From contig JBBFLD010000002.1 of assembly GCA_037481715.1 (NCBI GenBank), positions 124,001 through 188,000 on the forward strand: a stretch of 64,000 nt of DNA, in the 5' to 3' direction. How positions within the stretch are numbered: position 1 is the stretch's first letter; the number at the start of each line of letters is the position of its first letter. Positions 18,872-28,004 of this stretch are shown here, piece after piece. This DNA is from Rosettibacter sp037481715. GTDB taxonomy: Bacteria > Bacteroidota > Ignavibacteria > Ignavibacteriales > Melioribacteraceae. Both the position numbers and the translations under genes were made by a program. The notes under the pieces were generated by a model. The model saw nothing but the letters and a program-made list of their open reading frames with translations, made no database searches and was not told where the DNA came from.

Positions 18872-21841
18872 TTATAATTTCCAACGCATACCTAATTCTG
18901 CTGTCATATCATAACGTTGTCGAAGTGTAACAAAGCCGGTCTTCTGATTAATATCTACATCATCTTCGCCTGTGAAGTTGTTGAGATTAAAGTATACTTG
19001 AATTCCAAACCAGGGCAATTCTTGTTTAACTGATAAATCAAATCTTATATATTTATCGGAGTGAACTCTGTTCTGCAGCCAGAAATCAGGTTTCTTAAAA
19101 ATATTATCTTGATAGAGCATTGAAACTCTTAAAGAAAATCCCTTATAATCATAACCTAATGCAACATTGAGAATATCATTTGGCTGGTTTAGCAATCTGG
19201 TTGTATAAAATGTATCAACAGATACAGTTTTTTGAATATATGTTTCGGGATCAAGATAAGTATACAAATATGATTTAGGATAATCAGCTTCTGAGAAAAT
19301 ATGAGTATAATTAACATTCAAAACCAATCCAGATAATGGACCCGGCAAATACCAGAAGTGAGTTTGCCATTCTGTTTCCATTCCAATTACATCTATAGGA
19401 ATTGAATTGTTGTCGTATGTGTATAAAGTATATTTCTCTTTTTTATTCTGTAACTTTTCTTGTAGTTCAGGATATTTGCTAAAATCTTGCGGGTAGGTTT
19501 TTACTGGGAAAATTAAATTCTCAATTCTCTTTTTAAATCCACCTATGCTGAATAATCCTATGTTATTTGTATAAACCGATAAAACAACATCAAGATTTTC
19601 TGAAGTGGCAGGTTTTAACCGATAATTATTATACAATATAAAATTATTACCTATGTAGTATCTTGGTATAATTGTATTATAATCAGGATAATTCAATGTA
19701 TTTGTGTAAGCAATATGCAATTGCATCCAATCTAAAGGCTTAAATCTAAAATGGAACATTGGTAACCAGTATCCATGAGATACTTCTTCCTCAGCTTCTG
19801 TATATTGAATTCCCCCAGGAACTTGTTCACCTCTAATGCCTTTATATTTTGTAGTTAAATTTTGATATCTCACACCTGGCAATATTGAAAACATTTGGCC
19901 AATATTGAGTGTAGCCATCACATATCCAGCACTCTTAATTTCATGACCTGAATAATCATACAATGTTGATTGTAATTTTCTTGGTTTGTAACCACCACCC
20001 CCTGCACCAACACCATAATTCTTTTTTGCTACATCAATTACATCAAGCATTAAATTGACATTGAGAGGAGGTCCAAGTGTATAATCTCCATTTAGAAATT
20101 TTCCGTAGCTGTAACTTGAATCAATAAAATCTGCAAATGTTATACTTGTCCCAAATTGAGGGAATGCACGCATAATAGCTGCAGATACCTGAGCTCCGTC
20201 ATCATAAAATACAGAACCACTATTTTCATTATAATCATAACTTCTGTTTCTAAATTGGTATGCTCCACCAAATTTTATTTTGCTTGTTAATAATTCTGAT
20301 ATAGTAAAATCTCTTGTTACATCTAAAGCTGCATTATAAGTTCTATCTTTTGTGATATTGGAAACATTATATATATCAAAAAATGCTGCATTTTCGGGGT
20401 CATGGATTACATGTTTAACAATTTCACTTGGTGGTGCATATCTCAACAAAGTATATTTATTTGCAAAACCTGCAGCATTTTGCCAGAAATTAAATCTAAC
20501 ATCTTCTGGATATTTACTTCCTGAAAAAGAGTGAGATAATTTTGCATCTATTCCAAATCCAAATAGGTTTTGTTTAATTGTTAATAAGTTGCTGTAAACA
20601 TCAAGTATGTTTTTTGAATTAGTCGCAGAATAAAATAAATCATCGTCAAGCAAATTATAAGACTCACTTCTCGATATTGCTCTTGTATCACTTCTGCTAA
20701 AGAAGTTCATAAAGCCAATGCTGCCATTTTCATATTGATAATCAAGAACAAGTGTAGCACCGTATCTATGACGGTCTCTAACAATATCAGTTAAACTCAT
20801 TGATTGGAATTCAGGATTGCCCACATCTGTTACAAATAATTTCCCAGCAAAGTTATAATTGGAATTAAGTTCGTTAGAACTTAGATTCCTTTTTTCTGCA
20901 CTTCCTTGTAAAAAAATTCCAAAACTATTATTCCAGAATCTTTGTTCGTAAGAGCCAACAAATTTATAATCGTTATATGTGTTTTTTAGATTATTATATC
21001 CGCCTTGAGTAAATACTTCAAAACTTGGTTCTCCAAATTGTGTTTTTATTGCTTTTCTCATTGTAAAGTTTATAACACCACCTAATAAAGTTGCATCCAT
21101 ATCAGGAGTGATTGCTTTAACTACTTCAATACCTCCAAGCATGTTAGAAGAAATCATACTCAAATCTGTAGCTCTATCTTCCGAAAAAGATAATTCATCA
21201 TTGCTTCGATATTCAGATTTATGTTCATTTGGGTCACTTGATGTTACATTTGAAGGAAGTTCTACTCCATCAATAGTAACTCTATTGTATTGAGGAGATA
21301 AACCACGAACAACAACTTTAGAACCTTCGCCACCAGTTCTGATGATTGATACACCTGGAAGTCTTGCCACAGATTCAGCAGCATTTGCATCAGGCAATTC
21401 TCTAATTCTTGCAAATGAAACAACATTTTTAATCGCTATAGAAGTAAGCTGCTCGTTAATAGCTTTTGCCTGACCTTCGGCTTGAGCAGTGATGACGACT
21501 GTATCACCATAAACAGTTTCTGGACTTAAATAAAAATCCTGTACTGTTGTTTTTCCATTCTGAACTTCAATAGAAATTTCAGAACTTTTATACCCAAGGA
21601 ATGATGCTCTTAATATATACTTTCCAGCTGGGACAGATTTAATTAAATAATTACCATCCATATCTGTTGCACTTCCAAAGCTTGTCCCTACCAAAATTAC
21701 GTTGCTAAAAGGTAAAGGCTCTTTTGTTTGCACATCTCTGACTTTTCCTTTAATATTCCCACCAGGTGCAGAGAGAACTATTGAACTCATCAATAAAAGC
21801 ATTAATAAAACGTAATTTTGAAATGTAAATTTTGGGGTCAT
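18872..21841 (-). CDS. TonB-dependent outer-membrane receptor with CarboxypepD-like N-terminal domain
   Basis: The start is set at 21841, where GAGG precedes the ATG and a good signal peptide begins (MTPKFTFQNY...LSAPGG). This gives 989 residues, while 28 codons of open frame upstream look non-coding. A carboxypeptidase-regulatory-like beta domain (about 30-110: IKGKVRDVQTKEPLPFSNVIL) is followed by a plug domain (SVARLPGVSIIRTGGEGSKV, VVRGLSPQYNRVTIDGVELP) and a 22-strand-type barrel ending in MTAELGMRWKL. Such receptors import oligosaccharides or iron chelates using TonB energy. The location among glycoside hydrolases argues for glycan import. No SusD partner is encoded next to it, so it resembles the SusD-less carbohydrate receptors. 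It probably forms one unit with the downstream beta-helix gene. Confidence 0.93.
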   Translation of the reverse strand: MTPKFTFQNYVLLMLLLMSSIVLSAPGGNIKGKVRDVQTKEPLPFSNVILVGTSFGSATDMDGNYLIKSVPAGKYILRASFLGYKSSEISIEVQNGKTTVQDFYLSPETVYGDTVVITAQAEGQAKAINEQLTSIAIKNVVSFARIRELPDANAAESVARLPGVSIIRTGGEGSKVVVRGLSPQYNRVTIDGVELPSNVTSSDPNEHKSEYRSNDELSFSEDRATDLSMISSNMLGGIEVVKAITPDMDATLLGGVINFTMRKAIKTQFGEPSFEVFTQGGYNNLKNTYNDYKFVGSYEQRFWNNSFGIFLQGSAEKRNLSSNELNSNYNFAGKLFVTDVGNPEFQSMSLTDIVRDRHRYGATLVLDYQYENGSIGFMNFFSRSDTRAISRSESYNLLDDDLFYSATNSKNILDVYSNLLTIKQNLFGFGIDAKLSHSFSGSKYPEDVRFNFWQNAAGFANKYTLLRYAPPSEIVKHVIHDPENAAFFDIYNVSNITKDRTYNAALDVTRDFTISELLTSKIKFGGAYQFRNRSYDYNENSGSVFYDDGAQVSAAIMRAFPQFGTSITFADFIDSSYSYGKFLNGDYTLGPPLNVNLMLDVIDVAKKNYGVGAGGGGYKPRKLQSTLYDYSGHEIKSAGYVMATLNIGQMFSILPGVRYQNLTTKYKGIRGEQVPGGIQYTEAEEEVSHGYWLPMFHFRFKPLDWMQLHIAYTNTLNYPDYNTIIPRYYIGNNFILYNNYRLKPATSENLDVVLSVYTNNIGLFSIGGFKKRIENLIFPVKTYPQDFSKYPELQEKLQNKKEKYTLYTYDNNSIPIDVIGMETEWQTHFWYLPGPLSGLVLNVNYTHIFSEADYPKSYLYTYLDPETYIQKTVSVDTFYTTRLLNQPNDILNVALGYDYKGFSLRVSMLYQDNIFKKPDFWLQNRVHSDKYIRFDLSVKQELPWFGIQVYFNLNNFTGEDDVDINQKTGFVTLRQRYDMTAELGMRWKL

Positions 21842-22011
21842 ACGAACCTCGTTTTTAATTAATTCAAAGTAAATAGAGATTAGTTTTTTTGCAATAAAAA
21901 TATACTTATCAAAAATAAAATGCAATAATCAGAATTGAATAATAATAAATATTTTTTTTCTGAAGGTATTTAATAAATATATTTTGGTATAGAATAAACT
22001 AATACTATTAT

Positions 22012-24591
22012 TCATTTTACTAATATTCTAATCTCTTTAATTATTTGTTTTGAAGATTTGCCAATCATAACTCTATATGTGCCACTTTTTACCTTATATT
22101 CTCCTTCTTTTTCATCCCACCTTTTTAATAAATCTGGGGTTATCTCAAATTTAATATTATTTTTTTGGTTTGGATTAAGCATTACTTTTTTAAACCCCTT
22201 CAATGATTTTACTTCTCGTTTATCATTTTCGTATTTAATATATAACTGAATTGTTTCTTCTCCTTTAAACTTGCCTTTATTTGTAACATCACATGAAACA
22301 TAGAATGTATCATTTATATTAATTACGTTTTTATCAGATTTTATATTACTCAATTGAAATGTTGTATAACTTAATCCATAGCCAAATGGATAAAGAACTT
22401 TCCCTTTGAAATATCGATATGTTCTATTGTCCATGTTGTAATCTGTAAATGGAGGAAGTTGCTCAGCAGATTTATAAAAAGTTATTGGTAATTTTCCTGA
22501 TGGATTATAATCTCCAAATATAATATCTATTATAGCATCGCCGCCTGATTGTCCTGGATACCATGCTTCAATTATTGCAGGAATCTTTTTGTTTTCCCAA
22601 TTTATTGATAAAGGTCCACCATTCATCAAAACCAAAATAATTGGCTTGCCTAGTTTATGAATCTTTTTTATAAATCTTGATTGAACATTAGGCAAATTTA
22701 ATGTTAATCTATCGCCACCTTTGAATTCCTTTGAATCTACTTGTAATGCTTCTCCTTCAAGTCTTGGAGATAATCCCATAAACATCAACACTAAATCAGA
22801 TTTTTTTACAATATCAATTGCATTTTTTTCTGTATACTCTTGAGGTAAAGCCCACAATAACTGCATGAATGAATATCTTTCTTTTTTATAAAGTTCAACT
22901 TTTATTTTATACATTTTTTCTTTTTCCAATTTGATAAAGCTGTATGTAATTGATGGGTCGAATTCTCCATAATAATTTACAATCAATGAATCTTCTATAT
23001 AAATTCTAAAACCATTATAACCATATCCACCAATTGCATATAATCCAGTAACAGGCGGCATCAAGTATCCAATCCATCTTACACTAAATGTATCTGAATT
23101 GGAAATTGGACTATCTGTTAACCAGCTGAAATTGATTATGCTATCGATACGTTCAAAAACTGCTTTACCTGTAAAGTTTGTGTTAGAAAAATATTCACCT
23201 CTTAGACCATTTTGCTTTTTATCTTTTGATACAAAAAGATAATCACTACTTATCAAATCAAATGATGGAACATTTTCAGCAAAGTAACAACCTCGTTCAT
23301 AATAAATTTTTGCATCTTCAATTCTTTCTCTGATTGCTTTTAATGGTGTAACTGGATTAGATGGAAATCCATGATAATTACCCAATAGACTTTCGAGATT
23401 ATCTGCATTTGGACCAATAACAGCAATACTTTTATATTTTCTTTTTAATGGTAAAATATTTTTTTCGTTCTTAAGCAGAACAATAGATTTTCTTGCTGCT
23501 TCGAGTGCAAGCAATTTATTTTGTTCTGAATCAATAAAACTCTCATCTAATTTGTTGTAAGGAACTTTATCAGGCGGGTCAAACATTCCTAACTTGAATC
23601 TAATTTTAAAAATTTTCTTTAATGCATTATCAATATCACTTTCTGCAATTAATCCGTTTTTGAGTGCATTCATTAACAAAGGATAAGAGTTTCCACATTC
23701 CAAACTTGTCCCAGCAATCAGTGATAAAGAAACTGCTTCTTCTAATGATTTAGTATATTTATGAGAATTAAATATATCCGATACAGCCCAGCAATCCGAA
23801 ACAACAAGTCCATTAAATTCCCATTCTTTATGTAAAATATTATTCAGCAAGTAATTGCTACTGCAGCATGGTTCACCTAAAACTCTATTATAAGCACACA
23901 TTATTGACTGAGCATTTCCTTCTTTAATGCATTTATAAAAATGCGGCAAATAAGTTTCTCTTAAATCGTATTCATTAACAACAGCATTAAAATGATGCCT
24001 TTCGGATTCAGGTCCACTGTGAACTGCAAAATGCTTGGGAGTAGCAATAGTTTTAAAATAATTTTTATCTTCACCTTGAAGACCTTTCACAAATTGAACT
24101 GCTAACTCACCTGTAAGATAGGGGTCTTCGCCATAGGTTTCCATTCCTCTGCCCCAACGAGGGTCTCGGAAAATATTAATATTGGGAGCCCATAATGTTA
24201 TGCCATTATAAATTCCAACATTATTTTTCTTAACTGCTAAATTATATTTTGCACGAGCTTCGTCTGAAATAATACTTGCGATTTTGTAAATTAAATCTCT
24301 ATCCCATGTTGCTGCAAGAGCTATTGGCATAGGAAACAAAGTAGCCAATCCATTACGAGCGACACCATGAAGTGCTTCGTTCCACCAATTGTATGCAGGA
24401 ATATTTAATCTTTCAATAGCTGGAGAATTATGAGTCATCTGAGAAATTTTTTCTTCAATCGTCATTCTTGAAATTAAATCTTGAACTCTCTCATCTACGG
24501 TTAAATTATGATCTAAATACTTCGGAATATTCTGCCCATATACAAGACTCGTCAATAAAACGATTATGATGATTGAAAAATTATTTTTCAT
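22012..24591 (-). CDS. Secreted glycoside hydrolase family 3 with PA14 insertion
   Basis: An 859-residue enzyme with a signal peptide (about 1-20, ending VYGQ). The GH3 N-terminal barrel shows DPRWGRGMETYGEDPYLTG, the KHF...SGPESERHH segment and GLVVSDCWAV, where Asp266 fits the nucleophile. The second domain includes SIAVIGPNADNLESLLGNYHG and a PA14-type module inserted near 455-580 (LRGEYFSNTNFTGKAVFE...). The C-terminus is the usual fibronectin-like domain (YRYFKGKVLYPFGYGLSYTTF onward). This layout is typical of beta-glucosidase/xylosidase-type GH3, acting on non-reducing terminal sugars. In this locus its substrate could be a beta-linked glucosyl, xylosyl or GlcNAc unit. It lies 5 bases downstream of the GH125 gene and ends the long minus-strand operon. 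Confidence 0.92.
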   Translation of the reverse strand: MKNNFSIIIIVLLTSLVYGQNIPKYLDHNLTVDERVQDLISRMTIEEKISQMTHNSPAIERLNIPAYNWWNEALHGVARNGLATLFPMPIALAATWDRDLIYKIASIISDEARAKYNLAVKKNNVGIYNGITLWAPNINIFRDPRWGRGMETYGEDPYLTGELAVQFVKGLQGEDKNYFKTIATPKHFAVHSGPESERHHFNAVVNEYDLRETYLPHFYKCIKEGNAQSIMCAYNRVLGEPCCSSNYLLNNILHKEWEFNGLVVSDCWAVSDIFNSHKYTKSLEEAVSLSLIAGTSLECGNSYPLLMNALKNGLIAESDIDNALKKIFKIRFKLGMFDPPDKVPYNKLDESFIDSEQNKLLALEAARKSIVLLKNEKNILPLKRKYKSIAVIGPNADNLESLLGNYHGFPSNPVTPLKAIRERIEDAKIYYERGCYFAENVPSFDLISSDYLFVSKDKKQNGLRGEYFSNTNFTGKAVFERIDSIINFSWLTDSPISNSDTFSVRWIGYLMPPVTGLYAIGGYGYNGFRIYIEDSLIVNYYGEFDPSITYSFIKLEKEKMYKIKVELYKKERYSFMQLLWALPQEYTEKNAIDIVKKSDLVLMFMGLSPRLEGEALQVDSKEFKGGDRLTLNLPNVQSRFIKKIHKLGKPIILVLMNGGPLSINWENKKIPAIIEAWYPGQSGGDAIIDIIFGDYNPSGKLPITFYKSAEQLPPFTDYNMDNRTYRYFKGKVLYPFGYGLSYTTFQLSNIKSDKNVININDTFYVSCDVTNKGKFKGEETIQLYIKYENDKREVKSLKGFKKVMLNPNQKNNIKFEITPDLLKRWDEKEGEYKVKSGTYRVMIGKSSKQIIKEIRILVK

Positions 24592-24596
24592 AAGAA

Positions 24597-25928
24597 TTAA
24601 AATGTTCTTTTTAATAAATCTGGATTTTCTTTATATAATTTCAATATCATTTCTCCAAAAAGGGAGTTGGGCCAAGGGAACCAACTTCTTGTAAATTCCC
24701 AAGGATTATCTTTATTAAATGATTCATGCATAAAATATGTATCAGCATGAGTATTTTTCAGATACTTCATATTCTGAATAATTTCATCTTCATTTGTACT
24801 TGTTATAATTCTCATTATTATGCTTAGATGCCAGATATTATTAACTAATGTGTGCGGGCTTCCTATTCCCTCTGCAAATTTTCCTTTGAAGAAATATGGA
24901 TTATCTTCACTTAAAATAAACTTTCTTGTTTCCTGATAGATTTCATTTTCTTTGTCAATACAATTGAGATAAGGGAGAGATAGTAAACTCGGAATGTTAG
25001 CATCATCCATAAATAATTTATTTCCAAATCCATCTACTTCATATGCAATAATTTTATTGTAATGAAGATGATTTGAAATTGCAAAATTATTTATTGCTGT
25101 TTCTACTTCATCAGCAAGTGATAAACACTTGCTTGCAAAATCAAAATCATGAAAAATTTCTTTATACATTTCTGATAACTGTCTTAATGAAACAACAGCA
25201 AAATAATTTGAGGGAATTAAAAATGGGAATATTGTAGCATCATCTGAAGGTCTGAATATAGAAACAATTAATCCATTAGGTTTTATTGGATTGCCATAAC
25301 CATTTCCAGGAACTGTGTCTGTACTCCAAGATGTAATTCTTCCAAATCTGTAAGAACCTCTATCATTTTTACGCTGTTGTTCTATAAATGTATTATAAAT
25401 TAATTGAGTAGCCTTTTTCCATTCATTTGTAAAACAGGAAGTATCCCCAGTTAATTTCCAGAAATTGTAAGATAATCTTATATAATAACATAGTGAATCT
25501 AATTCCCATTTTCTTTCGTGCAATTCAGGTTTCATTTCGGTTAAATCGTTTATCCATATGCTTTCCTTTTTATCGTAATTAAATGCATTTGCATAAGGGT
25601 CAATAAGAATACATTTTGTCTGCCGATTGATAAGTCCCATAACTAAAAATTTGAGATTATCATCCTGGTCAACAAACTCTAAGTAAGGAAATATTTGTGC
25701 AGTAGAATCACGCAGCCACATAGCTGGTATATCACCGGCAAGCACATAAGTATCAGGTATTCCATCTTCGAATTTGAAAATTACACTTGTATCTAATGTA
25801 TTTGGAAAGCAGTTTGAAAATAATCGAGCTAAGTCTTTATCAATCAAAAAATCTGAAATCTCTTTGATTTTTTCTTCAACAGCTTTGCTGATAAATTTTC
25901 TTTCTTTTAAGCTTGGACGAGTTTTCAT
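24597..25928 (-). CDS. Exo-alpha-1,6-mannosidase, GH125
   Basis: A 443-residue, signal-less enzyme of GH125 (metal-independent alpha-mannosidase). Typical stretches are LAGDIPAMWLRDSTAQIFPYL near 80-100, the ILIDPYANAFNYD segment, ELDSLCYYIRLSYNFWKLTGD, SWSTDTVPGNGYGNPIKPNGLIVSIFRPSDD, the HTLVNNIWHLSIIMRI stretch and ESFNKDNPWEFTRSWFPWPNSLFGEMI at the C-terminus. Known members trim alpha-1,6-linked mannose from high-mannose or core N-glycans. Absence of a signal peptide suggests cytoplasmic action on imported oligosaccharide, together with the neighbouring GH130 and GH94 enzymes. It sits 5 bases after the CBM9-like gene and 5 bases before GH3, so it is clearly part of one operon. Confidence 0.94.
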   Translation of the reverse strand: MKTRPSLKERKFISKAVEEKIKEISDFLIDKDLARLFSNCFPNTLDTSVIFKFEDGIPDTYVLAGDIPAMWLRDSTAQIFPYLEFVDQDDNLKFLVMGLINRQTKCILIDPYANAFNYDKKESIWINDLTEMKPELHERKWELDSLCYYIRLSYNFWKLTGDTSCFTNEWKKATQLIYNTFIEQQRKNDRGSYRFGRITSWSTDTVPGNGYGNPIKPNGLIVSIFRPSDDATIFPFLIPSNYFAVVSLRQLSEMYKEIFHDFDFASKCLSLADEVETAINNFAISNHLHYNKIIAYEVDGFGNKLFMDDANIPSLLSLPYLNCIDKENEIYQETRKFILSEDNPYFFKGKFAEGIGSPHTLVNNIWHLSIIMRIITSTNEDEIIQNMKYLKNTHADTYFMHESFNKDNPWEFTRSWFPWPNSLFGEMILKLYKENPDLLKRTF

Positions 25929-25933
25929 TAGTT

Positions 25934-27046
25934 TTAGTTGTTTATTATTAAAATTAATCCATCACTGTAAATAGAGATATTTTTTTTATCAAAAGTTTTA
26001 ATAGAACATTTGAAAAAATCATTTATTGTTTCAAGCTGTGGTTTGTATGTATGCCCCTCAATTTTTAGTGGTTTTATTCCTAAAGATGAAATATTATTAG
26101 CGTATTTTTTATTTTTCTCAAAATATGATTTTTGCAGATAGTAAATATTTCTCAAATACCACTTAATATTTTCTAATTCATTTTTGATAAAATCTGCTTT
26201 ACCATTTCCAGCTTTTATGTTAGTAAATTGAACATAGCCCCACATTTCTGGATAATGCATATTGATAACGCCCTGAGGACTCCACACCCAATTATCTTCT
26301 GGATAAGGTTTGTTAGTTTCTGGATTAATTACTTTTTCATAATGATTGTTTTTAACATAAGTTTTCCATTCTACGCGTGAAAAATTTATTCTCCATTGAT
26401 CACCATCAGCAGGTGGAATTTGAATTGATGTAATTTCTTTAAAAGCTTCCCATGGAAAAGCTACTTCTACTGTCCAGCAGCTATCGATATCGTTTGGATT
26501 ATTTATTGTTCCATAAATATAAACACCAGATTTTAAATTTTTTATATCGAATCCATGCAGTGCTGCTTTATCCATATCTCGATATGGTTTAATCAATAAT
26601 AAATCCCAAACAGTATTAAATGCATTCATTTCAAATTCGACATACTTGTGTGTATCCCCATCTGGGTCAATAAACACTTCAAAATCATTATCATAGAAAA
26701 TTATATCATCACGATTTTTCAATGTAGCCCATATATGTGGTTCTTGTAATTCAGCGGCAATGTAGAAATAATTATTATCCCATAACATTTTTACTCGTGT
26801 TCTAAAACGAGGTTGAGGTTTTGCATCTCCTTCAATATCTAAGAAATCTTCTGACCATTCAACTTTTTGCCAAGATGATTCATCAAGTTTACCATCGATA
26901 TTAATATTCTCATCAGTGAAGTAACAAATATATTTTCGAGGATTAAAATCGATTTGAGGAATTGGTATTGATTGAGCAAATGAAAAACCATTCAATAAAA
27001 GAAAAACAAAGAATGAGTAACAAAACTTTTTATTGTTTAGCTGCAT
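25934..27046 (-). CDS. Secreted carbohydrate-binding family 9-like protein
   Basis: The first ATG with a usable ribosome-binding site (GGAG, 9 bases upstream) is at 27046, giving 370 residues. A TTG start one codon earlier is possible. A signal peptide (ending FAQS) precedes a CBM9-like domain of about 230 residues: INIDGKLDESSWQKVEWSEDFLDIEG, VKMLWDNNYFYIAAELQEPHIWA, FYDNDFEVFIDPDGDTHKYVEFEMNAFNTVWDLLL, then WRINFSRVEWK and NWVWSPQGVINMHYPEMWGYVQF. The C-terminal 90 residues are helical and charged. Such proteins bind sugars at the reducing end, and stand-alone copies are common in glycan loci. The first 17 bases overlap the end of the GH130 gene, implying translational coupling. No catalytic function can be inferred. 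Confidence 0.85.
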   Translation of the reverse strand: MQLNNKKFCYSFFVFLLLNGFSFAQSIPIPQIDFNPRKYICYFTDENINIDGKLDESSWQKVEWSEDFLDIEGDAKPQPRFRTRVKMLWDNNYFYIAAELQEPHIWATLKNRDDIIFYDNDFEVFIDPDGDTHKYVEFEMNAFNTVWDLLLIKPYRDMDKAALHGFDIKNLKSGVYIYGTINNPNDIDSCWTVEVAFPWEAFKEITSIQIPPADGDQWRINFSRVEWKTYVKNNHYEKVINPETNKPYPEDNWVWSPQGVINMHYPEMWGYVQFTNIKAGNGKADFIKNELENIKWYLRNIYYLQKSYFEKNKKYANNISSLGIKPLKIEGHTYKPQLETINDFFKCSIKTFDKKNISIYSDGLILIINN

Positions 27047-27992
27047 CAATTAATTCTCCTATTGTTGAAAAAGCCAAACATACGGAAGTATCAGCAGCAC
27101 CATAATAAATTAATACTTTACTCGAATTCAATGCATAACCATTGTCATCATACTCTTCGACAATTGCACCAGTTGGAAAGCAAACATTTTGAACCTGTCC
27201 AACCATTTCATAAAGTTCACGCGGTTCAAGAATATTATACTTTCCTCGATAAATTACTCTGCTCGGGTCAAATAAATCATGAAGAGCAACCCCAACTTGA
27301 TAAATATTTGACGCTGCAAAATGAGTTGCTACACCATGGTAGATATGAAGCCAGCCTTCTTTAGTTTTAATTGGAGGAGGACCAGAACCAATATTTTCAT
27401 CCCAGTAATGAAATCTTCCTGACATAACTGGCTTAATAATTTTCCAGTTTAAAAGGTCTTCTGATTCGGAGAGATAAATTGTATTTCCTGTAGTTGGTCC
27501 ACCCTCAAGCTGAACTTTATTTAGTCTTTCGAACCTTAGAAATTTTCCATTAATCTTTTCAGGAAATAAAACTCCATTTCTCGAATCATCATTTGATACA
27601 ATTCCTAAAAAATTATATTCTTCAAAGTCATTAGTAAAAGCTAAGCCAAGTCTGCACCCATCATCCATATCCATTGCAAACATAATATAATAAGTATCGT
27701 TCAGTTTAGTAATTCTTGTATCATAAACATGATAAACTTTTTTCGTTAGTTTTTCCAAACCCATAAAGTTGACAATTTTATTATCAACCTTAAAATTAAT
27801 TCCATCATCACTTACAGCTTTAACTATGAAAGTTTCTCTTCCTCTGTTTTGCACTCTTAGCAGTAGTAAATATTTATTATTAAATTTAATTGCACCTGGA
27901 TTAAAAACAGAAGAAACATCAATTAGATGAGGTTTTATTTCTGGAATTTCTCTTCTTGTTATTATTGGATTATTTGAATACCGTTTTAACAT
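27030..27992 (-). CDS. GH130 beta-mannoside phosphorylase
   Basis: A 320-residue, signal-less GH130 protein. Marker segments are YSNNPIITRREIPEI at the N-terminus, VFNPGAIKFNNKYLLLLRVQNRGRETFI, YHVYDTRITKLNDTYYIMFAMD and GPPPIKTKEGWLHIYHGVA, with a terminal LIYYGAADTSVCLAF. Family members cleave beta-mannosides with phosphate, yielding mannose-1-phosphate; known substrates include Man-beta-1,4-GlcNAc from the N-glycan core and Man-beta-1,4-Glc. With GH125, GH20 and a GlcNAc pathway around it, the N-glycan disaccharide is the favoured substrate, but that is inference. It follows GH94 by 12 bases, and AAAGAGGG precedes its ATG. Confidence 0.92.
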   Translation of the reverse strand: MLKRYSNNPIITRREIPEIKPHLIDVSSVFNPGAIKFNNKYLLLLRVQNRGRETFIVKAVSDDGINFKVDNKIVNFMGLEKLTKKVYHVYDTRITKLNDTYYIMFAMDMDDGCRLGLAFTNDFEEYNFLGIVSNDDSRNGVLFPEKINGKFLRFERLNKVQLEGGPTTGNTIYLSESEDLLNWKIIKPVMSGRFHYWDENIGSGPPPIKTKEGWLHIYHGVATHFAASNIYQVGVALHDLFDPSRVIYRGKYNILEPRELYEMVGQVQNVCFPTGAIVEEYDDNGYALNSSKVLIYYGAADTSVCLAFSTIGELIDAAKQ

Positions 27993-28004
27993 TTTACCCT
28001 CTTT

